Below, piece by piece: positions 25,260-34,582 of a DNA stretch of 64,000 bases. The notes under the pieces are model-generated. The model had not been told where the DNA came from and searched no databases. It saw nothing but the letters and a program-made list of their open reading frames with translations. Where the stretch lies: positions 77,047-141,046 of the forward strand of contig NZ_JAJAVB010000015.1 of assembly GCF_020615385.1 (NCBI RefSeq), in the 5' to 3' direction. Source of the stretch: Jiella soli (GTDB lineage Bacteria; Pseudomonadota; Alphaproteobacteria; Rhizobiales; Rhizobiaceae). A program made the translations under genes and the position numbers. How positions within the stretch are numbered: position 1 is the first letter of the stretch; every line of letters begins with the position of its first letter.

Positions 25260-25844
25260 GCCGCGCCCACACCCGCGCAACTATCAGCCACGGCCCGCAT
25301 CGGCCAAAGCTTCGCTTGGAGCCTATCGGAGAGCCCCCGGGGGCCACAGGCTTTCATCTGTTGGGCGAGTGACCCCGCCGGTTCGGCCCCGCGCCGACTG
25401 CCCGAACCGTCACGACCAGCCGGGCGACCTTTTCATCCGTTCGCCGGCGTCGGCTTCTTCGAGATCGGCCATGGCAGGAAGGACGACGCTGCGTCATCCA
25501 ATAAGGCGCGCCGGGTTACCGCCACCTCGCTCCATGATCAGCCAAATTTACTGTCTGTCATTAAACCGAAATGCCGCGGATCTCCTCAACACTTTCGCAG
25601 AAGTTGCTGAGTCTATTCATTTGATGTGTTTCAGTATTTAACGATTTATCAGAGATATCCTTATTAAACATGGGCTAGTGGTCCGGAGCGCGATTAAATC
25701 AGATGAGATGATTTATTCGCCTGACTGATGGTCTCGTCCGCGGCTCGCCGCGATCGGTTCGGTCAATCTTCCCGCGATCGGCTGTCGTTGCGGGCCCGTT
25801 CATCGCGTGACAGCGGCGCGTTTTCCGCTTGGTGGAGGTTGGGA
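25260..25844. other. 585-bp intergenic region, AT-rich in its right half
   Basis: No convincing gene. The part from about 25540 to 25735 is markedly AT-rich compared with the rest of the window and contains several TTTA/TTAAA runs and a perfect inverted repeat at 25695-25715. It most likely carries the promoter and operator for the chemoreceptor at 25845, whose Shine-Dalgarno is GGAGG at 25834-25838. Confidence 0.5.
25695..25715. promoter_or_regulatory. Inverted repeat TAAATCA-N7-TGATTTA
   Basis: Perfect seven-base arms separated by GATGAGA, 130 bases upstream of the chemoreceptor start, in an AT-rich stretch. A dimeric regulator site is plausible; no specific regulator can be named. Confidence 0.4.
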
Positions 25845-27638
25845 ATGGCTATGCTGAACTTCGGAACCGGTTCGAACAGCGACGCCGTGCTAAAGGCACT
25901 GTCGCGATCGCTCGGAATCATCGAGTTCAAGCCGGACGGCACTGTGCTGACGGCGAACGAGAACTTCTTGTCGGCGATCGGCTACACCGAAGCCGAGATC
26001 GTTGGCCGGCATCACTCGATCTTCGTCGAGCCCGGCTATGCCCGGAGCGGCGACTATCGCGAGTTCTGGGCCAAGCTGGCGCGCGGCGAATTCGACGCCC
26101 AGCAGTACAAGCGGATCGCCAAGGGCGGCCGCGAGATCTGGATCGAGGCATCCTACAATCCGGTCATGAAGGGCGGCAAGGTGGTCAAGGTCGTCAAGGT
26201 CGCCACCGACATCACGGCGGTCAAGTTGGCCTCGGCGGAAAACGCCGGCAAGCTCGACGCGATCTCCCGGGCGCAGGCCATGATCGAGTTCGCACTCGAC
26301 GGAACGATCCTGACGGCGAACGAGAATTTCTGCAAGGCGATGGGCTATTCGCTCGACGAGATCAGGGGCCGCAAGCATGCGATGTTCGTCGAGCCCGCCT
26401 ATGGGCAGAGCCCCGAATATCGGGAGCTGTGGGCGAAGGTCGGCCGCGGCGAGTTCGTCAGCGACGAGTTCAAGCGGATCGGCAAGGGCGGCAGGGAGGT
26501 CTTCATCCAAGCGTCCTACAACCCGATCTTCGATGCCGACGGCAAGGTCGTGAAGGTGGTGAAGTTCGCCAGTGACGTTACCGGCCGTGTCAACGCAGTG
26601 AACACCATCGCGACAGCTCTCGGGCGGCTCGCGAATGGCGACCTCAAGCAGCGGATTGACGAGCCGTTCATTCCAAGTCTCGACAAGCTGCGTCTCGACC
26701 TCAACGCCTCACTCGTCGTCCTGCAGGACGCGATCTCCCAGGTTGGCGAGACCGCGCAGACGATCAAGATGGCGACCGACGAGATCCGGATCGCTTCCGA
26801 CGACCTCGCCCGCCGCACAGAGCAACAGGCCGCCTCCGTGGAGGAGACCTCCGCAGCGCTCGGCGAGCTGACCGAGACCGTGAGAAATTCCTCGACGCGG
26901 GCCGAAGAGGCCGGCGCGCTGGTCGGGAAAACCAAGACCGAAGCCGAAAAGTCCGGCACTGTGGTCGAACGGGCCGTCGCCGCCATGGGCGAGATCGAGG
27001 GGTCTTCAAACCAGATCTCGCAGATCATCGGCGTCATCGACGAGATCGCCTTCCAGACCAATCTCTTGGCGCTCAATGCGGGCGTGGAGGCCGCCAGGGC
27101 CGGCGAGGCCGGCAAGGGCTTTGCCGTGGTCGCGCAGGAAGTCCGGGCACTGGCCCAGCGCTCGGCCGAGGCGGCCAAGGAGATTAAGGGCCTGATCCAG
27201 AAGTCGAGCGCTCAGGTCGAACAGGGTGTCGCGCTGGTCGGAGAAACCGGCAGGGCGCTTCAGACCATCGTCGCCGAGGTTCAGGCGATCGACGAAAACG
27301 TCAGGGCGATCGTTCAGGCGGCACGCGGCCAGGCTATCGGGCTCGCCGAGATCAACAAGGCGGTGGGCTCGATCGACGAGGGCACCCAGCAGAACGCGAC
27401 CATGGTCGAGGAATCGACGGCCGCCTGTCACAACCTTGCCGGCCAGACCGAGGAGCTGAACATTCTGCTGGCGAAGTTCGACATCGCCAACGATGCCGGC
27501 CGCAAAGGGCGGACGGCCGAGGCGAAGCAGTCGACCAGCGGCCACTCGCATGTCCGCAGCATCAGGAGCGCTAGCCGCAGCACCTTCGCAACACGCGGCA
27601 ACACTGCCCTCAAGCAGGATGACTGGCAGGATTTCTAG
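25845..27638 (+). CDS. Methyl-accepting chemotaxis protein, soluble PAS-PAS type
   Basis: 597 residues from the ATG at 25845 (GGAGG six bases upstream; longer in-frame starts lie in non-coding-looking sequence). Two PAS domains (about 15-130 and 138-252) share the [24 protein letters not shown] and [19 protein letters not shown] patterns of haem/FAD-type PAS sensors. A short HAMP-like segment (about 255-310; [11 protein letters not shown]) leads to the MCP signalling domain with the hairpin tip [37 protein letters not shown]. There is no transmembrane segment, so it is cytoplasmic. The C-terminus EDDWQDF-like QDDWQDF could tether CheR. No che genes nearby. Confidence 0.9.
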   Translation: MAMLNFGTGSNSDAVLKALSRSLGIIEFKPDGTVLTANENFLSAIGYTEAEIVGRHHSIFVEPGYARSGDYREFWAKLARGEFDAQQYKRIAKGGREIWIEASYNPVMKGGKVVKVVKVATDITAVKLASAENAGKLDAISRAQAMIEFALDGTILTANENFCKAMGYSLDEIRGRKHAMFVEPAYGQSPEYRELWAKVGRGEFVSDEFKRIGKGGREVFIQASYNPIFDADGKVVKVVKFASDVTGRVNAVNTIATALGRLANGDLKQRIDEPFIPSLDKLRLDLNASLVVLQDAISQVGETAQTIKMATDEIRIASDDLARRTEQQAASVEETSAALGELTETVRNSSTRAEEAGALVGKTKTEAEKSGTVVERAVAAMGEIEGSSNQISQIIGVIDEIAFQTNLLALNAGVEAARAGEAGKGFAVVAQEVRALAQRSAEAAKEIKGLIQKSSAQVEQGVALVGETGRALQTIVAEVQAIDENVRAIVQAARGQAIGLAEINKAVGSIDEGTQQNATMVEESTAACHNLAGQTEELNILLAKFDIANDAGRKGRTAEAKQSTSGHSHVRSIRSASRSTFATRGNTALKQDDWQDF

Positions 27639-27649
27639 CCAGCCGGAAG

Positions 27650-27676
27650 GGGCGCAGGGCGGGTCCCCGCGCCCCA
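27650..27676. terminator. Hairpin after the chemoreceptor gene
   Basis: GGGGCGC and GCGCCCC form a seven-base stem with an inner GGG/CCC pairing, starting 12 bases after the MCP stop codon. No T-run follows, so it may be a Rho-assisted or processing end. Confidence 0.45.
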
Positions 27677-28085
27677 TTCACGAGGCGCGTACGTTGTCGC
27701 TTCGAGCGACTGCATCATCCCGCAGACCTCGCCCAAGAGGCAGTGCGCGACGTGCCACGTGCCGCCGGCCAGCCGGCCCAGGCGGACATCGAGGATCCGC
27801 TGCCATCGTACCGCTTGATCGCACTGCGACATCGGGCTCAAACCGCGACGGCTATGACAGATCAGCGGCAGCATTCCCTCACTGCAGAGTGCTCAGCTTT
27901 CCACCGTCACGTGCCGCCGGAGCCTAAGCATAACGCTACTGCCGATCGAGAACTGCTTCGACAGTCTTACCAGACATCCACGGACGGGCCGTCTCCGAGG
28001 AGCTTCCCTTCCGGTCACCGGCCGGCCTGGTGCAACTTATCTGCTGCTCAACTTGTCCATGAGGCACTGTGACGCAATACTGTCA

Positions 28086-28118
28086 GTGAAAATGTCCATC
28101 CTGCGTGTCGATTTTCAC
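28086..28118. promoter_or_regulatory. Inverted repeat GTGAAAAT-N17-ATTTTCAC
   Basis: Perfect eight-base arms with a 17-base spacer, about 108 bases upstream of the Crp/Fnr gene at 28226. Could be a regulator site for that gene or a cruciform. The spacer is long for a single dimer site, so two half-site dimers or looping are also possible. Confidence 0.42.
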
Positions 28119-28225
28119 ATTTGTTGATGAAAGCATGTGCACGCTCGTCTATTCATAAGGAACCACGCTGCCGATGCGGCGATTTAAGAGCCTTCGCCGG
28201 CGGTACGCGGTAGAGGAACACTCGC

Positions 28226-28933
28226 TTGACGAATGCCCTGATCCGAAAGCTCCAGAAATTCGCGGAGCTCACGGACGACGAGAAGACTGCCCTGCAGGTA
28301 CTGGCTCTGGGCACCCGCCATGTCGGCAGCCGGCAAGATCTCCTGAGCGAAGGCGTCCGCCCCCGCACCGTGCTCGTCATCCTCGAAGGCTTTGCCTGCA
28401 GATACAAGCTTCTGTCGGTTGGCAAGCGGCAGATCACCGACTTCCTTCTGCCGGGCGACACGTCCGATCTCGATGTGGCGTTGATCGGTGCTCTCGACCA
28501 CAGCGTGGCGACCATCTCGCCCTGCAGCATCCTCGAACTGTCGACCGCCGCGGTCGACGAGTTGGCAACGCATCATCCCCGGATCGTCGACGCGATGCGG
28601 CGCATGGGGCTGATGGAAAAGGCGATCCTGCGCGAGCGCATCGTCGGCATGGGCTTACGCTCGGCTGATCGCCAACTGGCTCATCTTCTGTGCGAACTGC
28701 TCATAAGGCTGCAGGCGGTCGGGCATGCGGGATCGAACAGCTACCGCCTGCCGCTGCGTCAGCAGGACATCGGCGACACGCTCGGGATCTCGCTCGTCCA
28801 TGCGAACAGGATGCTGCAGCAATTGCGGGACGAAGGTCTAATCGGGCTCGACGGCCGGCAGCTCGTGATCCACAACGTCACCGCCCTGATGGAGCGTGCG
28901 GAGTTCAAGCGGGAATACCTGGAACTTACCTAG
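28226..28933 (+). CDS. Crp/Fnr-family transcriptional regulator
   Basis: 235 residues from a TTG at 28226, preceded by GAGGAA. The N-terminal effector barrel (about 20-130; RTVLVILEGFACRYKLLSVGKRQITDFLLPGDTSDLD) lacks the canonical GE...R.A cAMP cassette, so another signal is likely. The C-terminal helix-turn-helix (about 150-220) contains LPLRQQDIGDTLGISLVHANRMLQQLRDEGLI. No Fnr cysteines are seen. This SLVHANRML type is frequent in rhizobia and linked to light, redox or stress responses. Converges on the GGDEF-EAL gene at 29037. Confidence 0.85.
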   Translation: MTNALIRKLQKFAELTDDEKTALQVLALGTRHVGSRQDLLSEGVRPRTVLVILEGFACRYKLLSVGKRQITDFLLPGDTSDLDVALIGALDHSVATISPCSILELSTAAVDELATHHPRIVDAMRRMGLMEKAILRERIVGMGLRSADRQLAHLLCELLIRLQAVGHAGSNSYRLPLRQQDIGDTLGISLVHANRMLQQLRDEGLIGLDGRQLVIHNVTALMERAEFKREYLELT

Positions 28934-28935
28934 AG

Positions 28936-28955
28936 GCGGCCATCCAGGCGGCCGC
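28936..28955. terminator. Weak hairpin in convergent gap
   Basis: GCGGCC and GGCCGC flank an eight-base loop immediately after the Crp/Fnr stop and before the convergent GGDEF-EAL stop at 29037. Short GC-rich stem without T-run. Confidence 0.3.
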
Positions 28956-29036
28956 ACTGCGATCGAGCCAAGAGCACGCCGGTGCCCTGGCGGACGGACA
29001 CGCGGCGAACCTCGCCCTCGGTCCGCTCCCTTCCCA

Positions 29037-31259
29037 TCAAAGAGCGTGCACCTTCGCTGCGCGACGCTCGCCATATGTTGGCCGAAGCCGGCTGCAGAAG
29101 GCGGCAACCTCTCCCGCCGGGATCGGGCGGCTGAAGTGATAGCCCTGCCCCAGAAGGCAGCCAGCCGCGCGCAGGGCTTCTTCCTGTGCACCGGTTTCGA
29201 TCCCCTCGGCGACGGTCTCCAATCCCAGCTCGTGTCCCATGTTGAGCATCGCCCGGACGATCGCGGCGTCCTTCGGACTGGTCAGGAAGTCGCGGATGAA
29301 GCCGCGGTCGATCTTCAGCGTCGTCAGCGGGAAGTTCTGCAGCGTGCTCAGCGACGCATAGCCGGTGCCGAAGTCGTCGAAGGCGATATGAACGCCGGAG
29401 CGCATCAGCTCGTCGATCGTCGCCAGGGCGGCATCGTCATTGTGCAGGGCGATGGTTTCCGTCACCTCGAGTTCCAGCGCGCTGGCCTCAAGGCCGTTGC
29501 GCACCAGCGCATCGCGAACCTGCCGCGTCAGCGTGCCGGCGCGATACTGCGCGGAGAACAAGTTGACGGCGACCCTGAAGTGTCCGATCCCTGCCCTTCG
29601 CCAATTCGCCAGTTGACGGCACGCCTCGTCCAGGATCCACCAGCCTAGCGGGAGCGTCACGGCCATCGGCTCCAATGCCGGCAGGAAGGCGCCGGGCAGC
29701 AGCAACCCGCGCTGCGGGTGGCGCCAGCGCAGGAGCGCCTCCATCCCATGGACCCGCCCGTCGGCGAGGGTGATCTGCGGCTGGTAGTGGAGCTCGAATT
29801 CGCCGCGCTCGACGGCGCGCCGCAATTCCGACTGCAGGCTGCGCCGCGCGAGCGCCACGCTCCGCATCGTCGGCTGAAAGCTGCACGCTGTCCGTCCGCC
29901 CGCCTGCTTGGCCTGATGAAGCGCGATGTCGGCGCTGGCGATCAGTTCCTCCGCCTCGGAGCCGCCGAGCGGCGTGGACGCGATCCCCAGGCTGATCCCC
30001 ACGCGGAAGGCCATCCCGTCGAGTTCGAACGGACGATCCATCGTCGAAATGATCGTTTGCCCGAGCGCTTCGAGTTGTTCCGGATCGACGATGTCCGGCA
30101 AGAGTAACGCAAAGTCGTCGCCGGAAAAGCGGCTGACCGTCGCGCCGGCCGGCGCATCCGCCCGAAGCCGCAGCGCCACCGCCTGCAGCAGGCTGTCGCC
30201 GACGCTTTGTCCGAGACCGTCGTTGACCGAACGGAAATCATCGAGATCGATGAGGACGACACTCGCCGCAGTCCCGCGCTCGAGAAGCCCCGTCAGCCGG
30301 TCCTCCAGGTCGCGTCTGTTCGAGAGGCCAGTGAGGTCGTCGGTATGGGCAAGATGCAGCAGACGCGCATCGCGCTCGCGGCGGGCGGAAATGTCGCGCA
30401 TGATCGCGCCGATGCCGAGGCCGCCGCCTTCGTCGGTCCACGCCGACATGGAGAGTTCGAGCGGAAACTCGCTGCCGTCGGCCCGCAGACCCGGCACCTC
30501 GATGGTCTTACCGACCAGCTTCAGCGTCTCGCCGGCCGCCGCCCGAGCCATGCCTGCCCGATGGGCGCTGCGCATGCGGTCGGGAATGAGCATTTCGAGC
30601 GAGCGCCCCAGCATCTGGTTCTGCTCATAGCCGAAGAGGCAAAGCGCCGCACGATTGACGAACTCGATCCGGCCCCTGACGTCCACCGCGATCATCCCGG
30701 CGTCCGAGGCATCGGCAAAGCCGATGGCCGCCGCCCGGACGATTTCGCTGCGGCGCAATTCCATCTGTTCCATCGCCAGTGCGGCGAGATCGGCCAGCAG
30801 GCGGCGATGAGCGTCGCTGAAGCCCTCGCGCGGCTGGCGGTCGGCGATGCAAACTGCACCAATCGCGTGCCCGCCGGCAGCGATCAGCGGCGCTCCGGCA
30901 TAGAACCTGACCCTTGGATCGTCCCTCACCAGCGGATTGTCGGCAAAGCGGGAGTCGCACAGCGTATCGGGAACGACGAGGACCCCGGACTCGCGGATGG
31001 TGTGGGCGCAAAAGGAGATCGAGCGCGGTGTCGCCTCGACATCGAGGCCGACCCGTGCCTTGACCCATTGGCGGCGCTTGTCGAGCACGGAGATCAGCGC
31101 GATCGGAGCGTCGAACACATCGGCGGCCAGGCGTGCGATCCGATCGAAACGCGGCTCCGGGGGCGTGTCCATCAGCCGATATGTGGCGAGACACTGAAGG
31201 CGCTCCCGCTCCCCCACGGCGCCGGTCAACGGTTCCGATCCGATCTGCATGCCATCCAC
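29037..31259 (-). CDS. GAF-PAS-GGDEF-EAL protein, probably a c-di-GMP phosphodiesterase
   Basis: 740 residues, soluble. Domains in order: GAF (about 25-170; CAHTIRESGVLVVPDTLCDSRFADNPLV), PAS (about 185-300), GGDEF (about 300-465) and EAL (about 475-720). The cyclase signature is SGDDF (about 377-381), not GG(D/E)EF, so synthesis is doubtful. The EAL half keeps its catalytic residues: MEALLRW, VNLFSAQ, ELEVTET, FDDFGTGYASL, KIDRGFI and VAEGIET. The start is GTG at 31259 or ATG at 31250; neither has a strong ribosome site. Likely a GAF/PAS-controlled c-di-GMP hydrolase. Confidence 0.88.
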   Translation of the reverse strand: MDGMQIGSEPLTGAVGERERLQCLATYRLMDTPPEPRFDRIARLAADVFDAPIALISVLDKRRQWVKARVGLDVEATPRSISFCAHTIRESGVLVVPDTLCDSRFADNPLVRDDPRVRFYAGAPLIAAGGHAIGAVCIADRQPREGFSDAHRRLLADLAALAMEQMELRRSEIVRAAAIGFADASDAGMIAVDVRGRIEFVNRAALCLFGYEQNQMLGRSLEMLIPDRMRSAHRAGMARAAAGETLKLVGKTIEVPGLRADGSEFPLELSMSAWTDEGGGLGIGAIMRDISARRERDARLLHLAHTDDLTGLSNRRDLEDRLTGLLERGTAASVVLIDLDDFRSVNDGLGQSVGDSLLQAVALRLRADAPAGATVSRFSGDDFALLLPDIVDPEQLEALGQTIISTMDRPFELDGMAFRVGISLGIASTPLGGSEAEELIASADIALHQAKQAGGRTACSFQPTMRSVALARRSLQSELRRAVERGEFELHYQPQITLADGRVHGMEALLRWRHPQRGLLLPGAFLPALEPMAVTLPLGWWILDEACRQLANWRRAGIGHFRVAVNLFSAQYRAGTLTRQVRDALVRNGLEASALELEVTETIALHNDDAALATIDELMRSGVHIAFDDFGTGYASLSTLQNFPLTTLKIDRGFIRDFLTSPKDAAIVRAMLNMGHELGLETVAEGIETGAQEEALRAAGCLLGQGYHFSRPIPAGEVAAFCSRLRPTYGERRAAKVHAL

Positions 31260-31410
31260 TGCAACCCTGCAACGAAGTCCTGCAAAAGGTCTAGCGATGG
31301 AATGTTATCAAAGGTTAAAGTGGATGCGCCTGCATCGTCGCGGGCCCGAGGCGCGAACGCATCGGTCGCTTTCGCGGACAACGGGGAGCGAGCATGGCGC
31401 GGGCCATCGG

Positions 31411-31428
31411 CGCAGGCGCCAGCCTGCG
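31411..31428 (-). terminator. Hairpin after the receiver gene
   Basis: CGCAGGC and GCCTGCG enclose GCCA. On the minus strand it follows the stop of the receiver gene (31464) by 36 bases and precedes the GGDEF-EAL gene. No T-run. Confidence 0.35.
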
Positions 31429-31463
31429 GCTGTCATGCCGCTTCCGCACTCACCGGCAGCGGC

Positions 31464-31853
31464 CTAAATCCGAGTGCGATCTTGTGAACCCGCCAGAAGT
31501 TCTGCCAGTGACGCCAGCAGCTTCGTTTCATCCACCGGCTTGGCCAGAAGCATCGATCTCGGATATCGCGTCGACGTCTCCAGCCGGGACCCGTGACCAC
31601 TGCAGAAGAGAAAAGGCACTCCCATTTCCTGCAGACGGTCGGCGACCGGATAGACCTCCCTGCCGCGCAGATTAATATCCAGGACGGCGGCGGACCATGG
31701 CTGATCCAGCGCCTTCAAGGCGGCTTCCAGCGTCAGCACATGCGTCACGAACGCGCCTGCCGTCTCCAATTCGTAGATCATCTCCATGCCGATCAGCACC
31801 TCGTCCTCGACGAGAAGGATGTGTCGGCCGGCGAGTTGGTCGGGTATCTGCAT
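31464..31853 (-). CDS. Single-domain response regulator (receiver only)
   Basis: A CheY-like receiver: HILLVEDEVLIGMEMIYELE with the acidic pair, phospho-acceptor Asp in AAVLDINLRG, FCSGHG and the conserved Lys in LLAKPVDE. There is no output domain. The ATG at 31853 gives 129 residues; an in-frame GTG at 31919 would add 22, and neither start has a good Shine-Dalgarno. It lies downstream of an HWE kinase in the same orientation, so it is the probable phosphorylation partner. Receivers of this kind in Hyphomicrobiales usually act as phosphate sinks or protein-interaction switches. Confidence 0.8.
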   Translation of the reverse strand: MQIPDQLAGRHILLVEDEVLIGMEMIYELETAGAFVTHVLTLEAALKALDQPWSAAVLDINLRGREVYPVADRLQEMGVPFLFCSGHGSRLETSTRYPRSMLLAKPVDETKLLASLAELLAGSQDRTRI

Positions 31854-32008
31854 CGCGATCAGGGTACGGCACTGCTGACGGTTGCTCGGCCGCGCCACCA
31901 TCGGCACGGTCAGCCACACATATAATTTGTGAATCCACTTTGGCCAGTGATTTCAGCAGCTTCTCCGGCGAGCTTGCGGCGCCCACCGGAGCTTTGGCGA
32001 GCAAGTCC

Positions 32009-34369
32009 CTATGCCGTAAGAGGAATTCGCATCGACAGTCGAAGGCCTTCAACACCGCGAGATGTATCGTACTCGCCCTGCAATTGCATTCTGACGACGC
32101 GGTCGAGCAGTTCCGTTCCGAAGCCCGGCTGCGCCGCCGGCTCGGGAGGAGGTCCGCCGCTCTCGATCCAGGTCAGCTGCACGTGCCGCGACGGCCTCTC
32201 ATCTGATGTCTGCCCGTCGGCGCCGGCGGCGGGAGTCGGATCCGCAAGGATCCGCCACTCGACCGAAAGTCGCCCCGCAGGGGCGCTCAACGCCCCATGC
32301 TTGACGGCGTTGGTCGTCAACTCGTGCACGGCCATGCCGAACGGAACTGCGGTCTCGGACGACAAGGTCACCGCCGGTCCTTCGAGACTGATCCTCTGGC
32401 GGGGCTCCAGCTCATCATAGGGAGCCAGCTCGTTCCGAAGGATCGTGCGGAGATCGGCCGTCTGGCGGACGCTGTCGGTCAGGGTCGTGTGCGTCATGGC
32501 GAGCGAATTGATGCGCGCGGAGAAGATCTCGACGAAGTCTTTGACGCTGTCGGTCGAGCGGCCGGTCAACCGCAGGACCGCCTTGACCGTGGCAAGCACG
32601 TTCTTGACGCGGTGATTGAGCTCGCGGATCAGGAGCTTCTGGCGTTCCTCCGCCCGTTTTCGACCCTCGATCTCCGTCTGCGCGGCTTCGTAGAGGCGGG
32701 CATTGTCCAGTGCAACGGCCGCCTGCGCCGCAACCCCCACCGCGAGTTGCTCCTGCCGCTCGCGGAACTGTCCCGTCTCCGGATGGCCGAGCAGAATCGC
32801 ACCATGGACCTCTCCGGAGCGGCTGACGACCGGAACGGCCAGGTAGCTGCGGACCGGAAGGTGGCCGGCCGGCATACCGCCGCCGGCCGCGTCGCCGACG
32901 ATTTTGCCGCCATAGCGCGGGTCGCGAAGGATATCGTCCGAGCGCACGATCTTGCGCTGGTTGAAGGTGGGGGCGAAGATCTCGGTATCGCGAGGATCGG
33001 CCAAGGCGGCGAAGTCCGCCGCGGATGCGCCAGACAGAACATGCAGCCGAAGCCGCTCTCCGCCAGGGCCGGTCTTGAGATAGAAGAAGGCTCCGTAGGC
33101 GGCGCCGGACAGATCTCTCGCCGCACCGACCACCGCATTGACGACCGCTTCGCCGTCGAGTTCGGCTGCAATCAGCCGGCCCGTGGCGTTCAGCTTGTCG
33201 AGGAGCCGGGTCTGCTCGGCAAGCTCCGCCGTCCGCGCCGCGACCGCCTCGTTCAAGGCGCGCCGCGAACGCTCCTCGGAGCGACCTAGCCGCCGCGCGA
33301 AGACCGTCAGCACACCAAGAGCGACGAGCCCGATCACGGAGAACGGGGCATAGGCCAGCATGGCCTCGACCCAGTCGTTCATCATCGCCGACTGCGACTG
33401 CGTCACGCGAATGAAGATCGGCAGGCTCGCAACACGCCGGTAGGACCCGAACCGATCGCCGTCGCTGCTGTGAAAGGAGTAGAGGCCGTGTTGCGGATTC
33501 CTCACCAGGGCCGCCGAGAAGGAAGCGACATCGTTGAGAAGCTGCGAGCGTGTCGGGTAGGACGCCAGGATCGACATGTCGTCCTTTCGGACCAGCGAAA
33601 CCCGCATGCCCGGCGCCAGCGTGAGACGCGTCCAGAAGTCGTTGAAATAGTCGATATTGACGGTGGCGATTGCGACACCCTCGAAGCCGCCGGCCGCATC
33701 GTCGATGCGGCGTGACACCATGAAGGTCTCCAGCCCGCTGACGCGACCGATCGTCACCTCCCCGACGAAGAGGCCCCTTCCCTGCTGCACCTGTGCCTTG
33801 AAGGCGCTCCGATCTCCAGCGTGGGATTTTGGCGCCGGGAAGGCAAAGCTCGTCTGACGCAGGTCGCCTGCCGCGTCGAGGAGCCAAAGATCGGTGATGT
33901 AGGGAATGTCGTCACGAATCGCCCGCAGCCGTTCGAACAGTTGGCGGGAGCCCTGCGCCTCGTCCCATGTCCTTTCGCCGAGCGTTGCCGCCGCCTTACC
34001 GAGCGCGAGGTCGGCGACCTTGAAGATCTGCTCCGCGTGCTCGCTGACGAAGAAGGCCGTGTTCGCCGTCTCACTCTGCGTCCGGTCGACGATCTGAAGC
34101 CAGCTGACACGGGCGAACAGCCCTGTCAGGAACAGGACGCAGCACAGGCCGCAAATGCTGAAGATCCCGAGCGCCCGGGCAAAACGGGAGGACGACTGCA
34201 CAGGGCGGTCAGCGCCGGCCGAAGCACGCTGTGCGATCTTGTCTTCGCGGTCGAGCAGCACGGGCCGCCATACTCTTTCGCCATTGACGAGCGCGATCCC
34301 GCAGAGTGTGTCAGCCGTTTCCACAGCTTGGCCGCCGCACACGGCTAGCCGGTCCGCCGTCACACACAC
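32009..34369 (-). CDS. Membrane HWE/HisKA_2 sensor histidine kinase with Cache and GAF domains
   Basis: Up to 786 residues. A transmembrane helix (about 66-86), a large periplasmic double-Cache-type domain (about 90-340; ITDLWLLDAAGDLRQTSFAF, MVSRRIDDAAGGFEGVAIATVNIDYF), a second helix (about 342-362), a GAF domain (about 395-560) and a C-terminal HWE/HisKA_2 kinase with the H-box LIRELNHRVKNVLATV (His about 585), PFGMAVHELTTNAVKHGAL and GFGTELLDRVV. The first part (about 1-60) has no ribosome site and may not be translated; no ATG occurs before the membrane helix, so the start is uncertain. Followed by a lone receiver gene. Confidence 0.87.
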   Translation of the reverse strand: MCVTADRLAVCGGQAVETADTLCGIALVNGERVWRPVLLDREDKIAQRASAGADRPVQSSSRFARALGIFSICGLCCVLFLTGLFARVSWLQIVDRTQSETANTAFFVSEHAEQIFKVADLALGKAAATLGERTWDEAQGSRQLFERLRAIRDDIPYITDLWLLDAAGDLRQTSFAFPAPKSHAGDRSAFKAQVQQGRGLFVGEVTIGRVSGLETFMVSRRIDDAAGGFEGVAIATVNIDYFNDFWTRLTLAPGMRVSLVRKDDMSILASYPTRSQLLNDVASFSAALVRNPQHGLYSFHSSDGDRFGSYRRVASLPIFIRVTQSQSAMMNDWVEAMLAYAPFSVIGLVALGVLTVFARRLGRSEERSRRALNEAVAARTAELAEQTRLLDKLNATGRLIAAELDGEAVVNAVVGAARDLSGAAYGAFFYLKTGPGGERLRLHVLSGASAADFAALADPRDTEIFAPTFNQRKIVRSDDILRDPRYGGKIVGDAAGGGMPAGHLPVRSYLAVPVVSRSGEVHGAILLGHPETGQFRERQEQLAVGVAAQAAVALDNARLYEAAQTEIEGRKRAEERQKLLIRELNHRVKNVLATVKAVLRLTGRSTDSVKDFVEIFSARINSLAMTHTTLTDSVRQTADLRTILRNELAPYDELEPRQRISLEGPAVTLSSETAVPFGMAVHELTTNAVKHGALSAPAGRLSVEWRILADPTPAAGADGQTSDERPSRHVQLTWIESGGPPPEPAAQPGFGTELLDRVVRMQLQGEYDTSRGVEGLRLSMRIPLTA

Positions 34370-34582
34370 GAATCGCGTGTGCGCACCATAGCCGAAGCTG
34401 TTTCAATCCACGACCGAGGCGGACCCTGATCGTTCCATGGCTGCGACGCGGCCGATCAGGTCCAAATACGGGGCTGGGTCGAAGGAGCTTTCCTGGATCC
34501 GGCCTGTGGAACGGCATCGAAGACTTGCCCGCCACCAGCAGAAACGCGGGAGCCGGGCCGATCCTGCGACGAAAGGATGAGA

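Larger units (their letters stand above)
27639..28225. other. 587-bp intergenic region upstream of the second Crp/Fnr gene
   Basis: Holds the hairpin at 27650-27676 and an inverted repeat at 28086-28118. A 65-codon minus-strand frame (27638-27832, Cys/Trp-rich) exists, but it has no good ribosome site and no recognisable family, so I do not call it. Otherwise nothing is seen. Confidence 0.45.

Noticed and set aside
27638..27832. 65-codon Cys/Trp-containing minus-strand frame near the MCP gene end
   Set aside because: No convincing Shine-Dalgarno, no family resemblance and an adjoining hairpin; left as non-coding.
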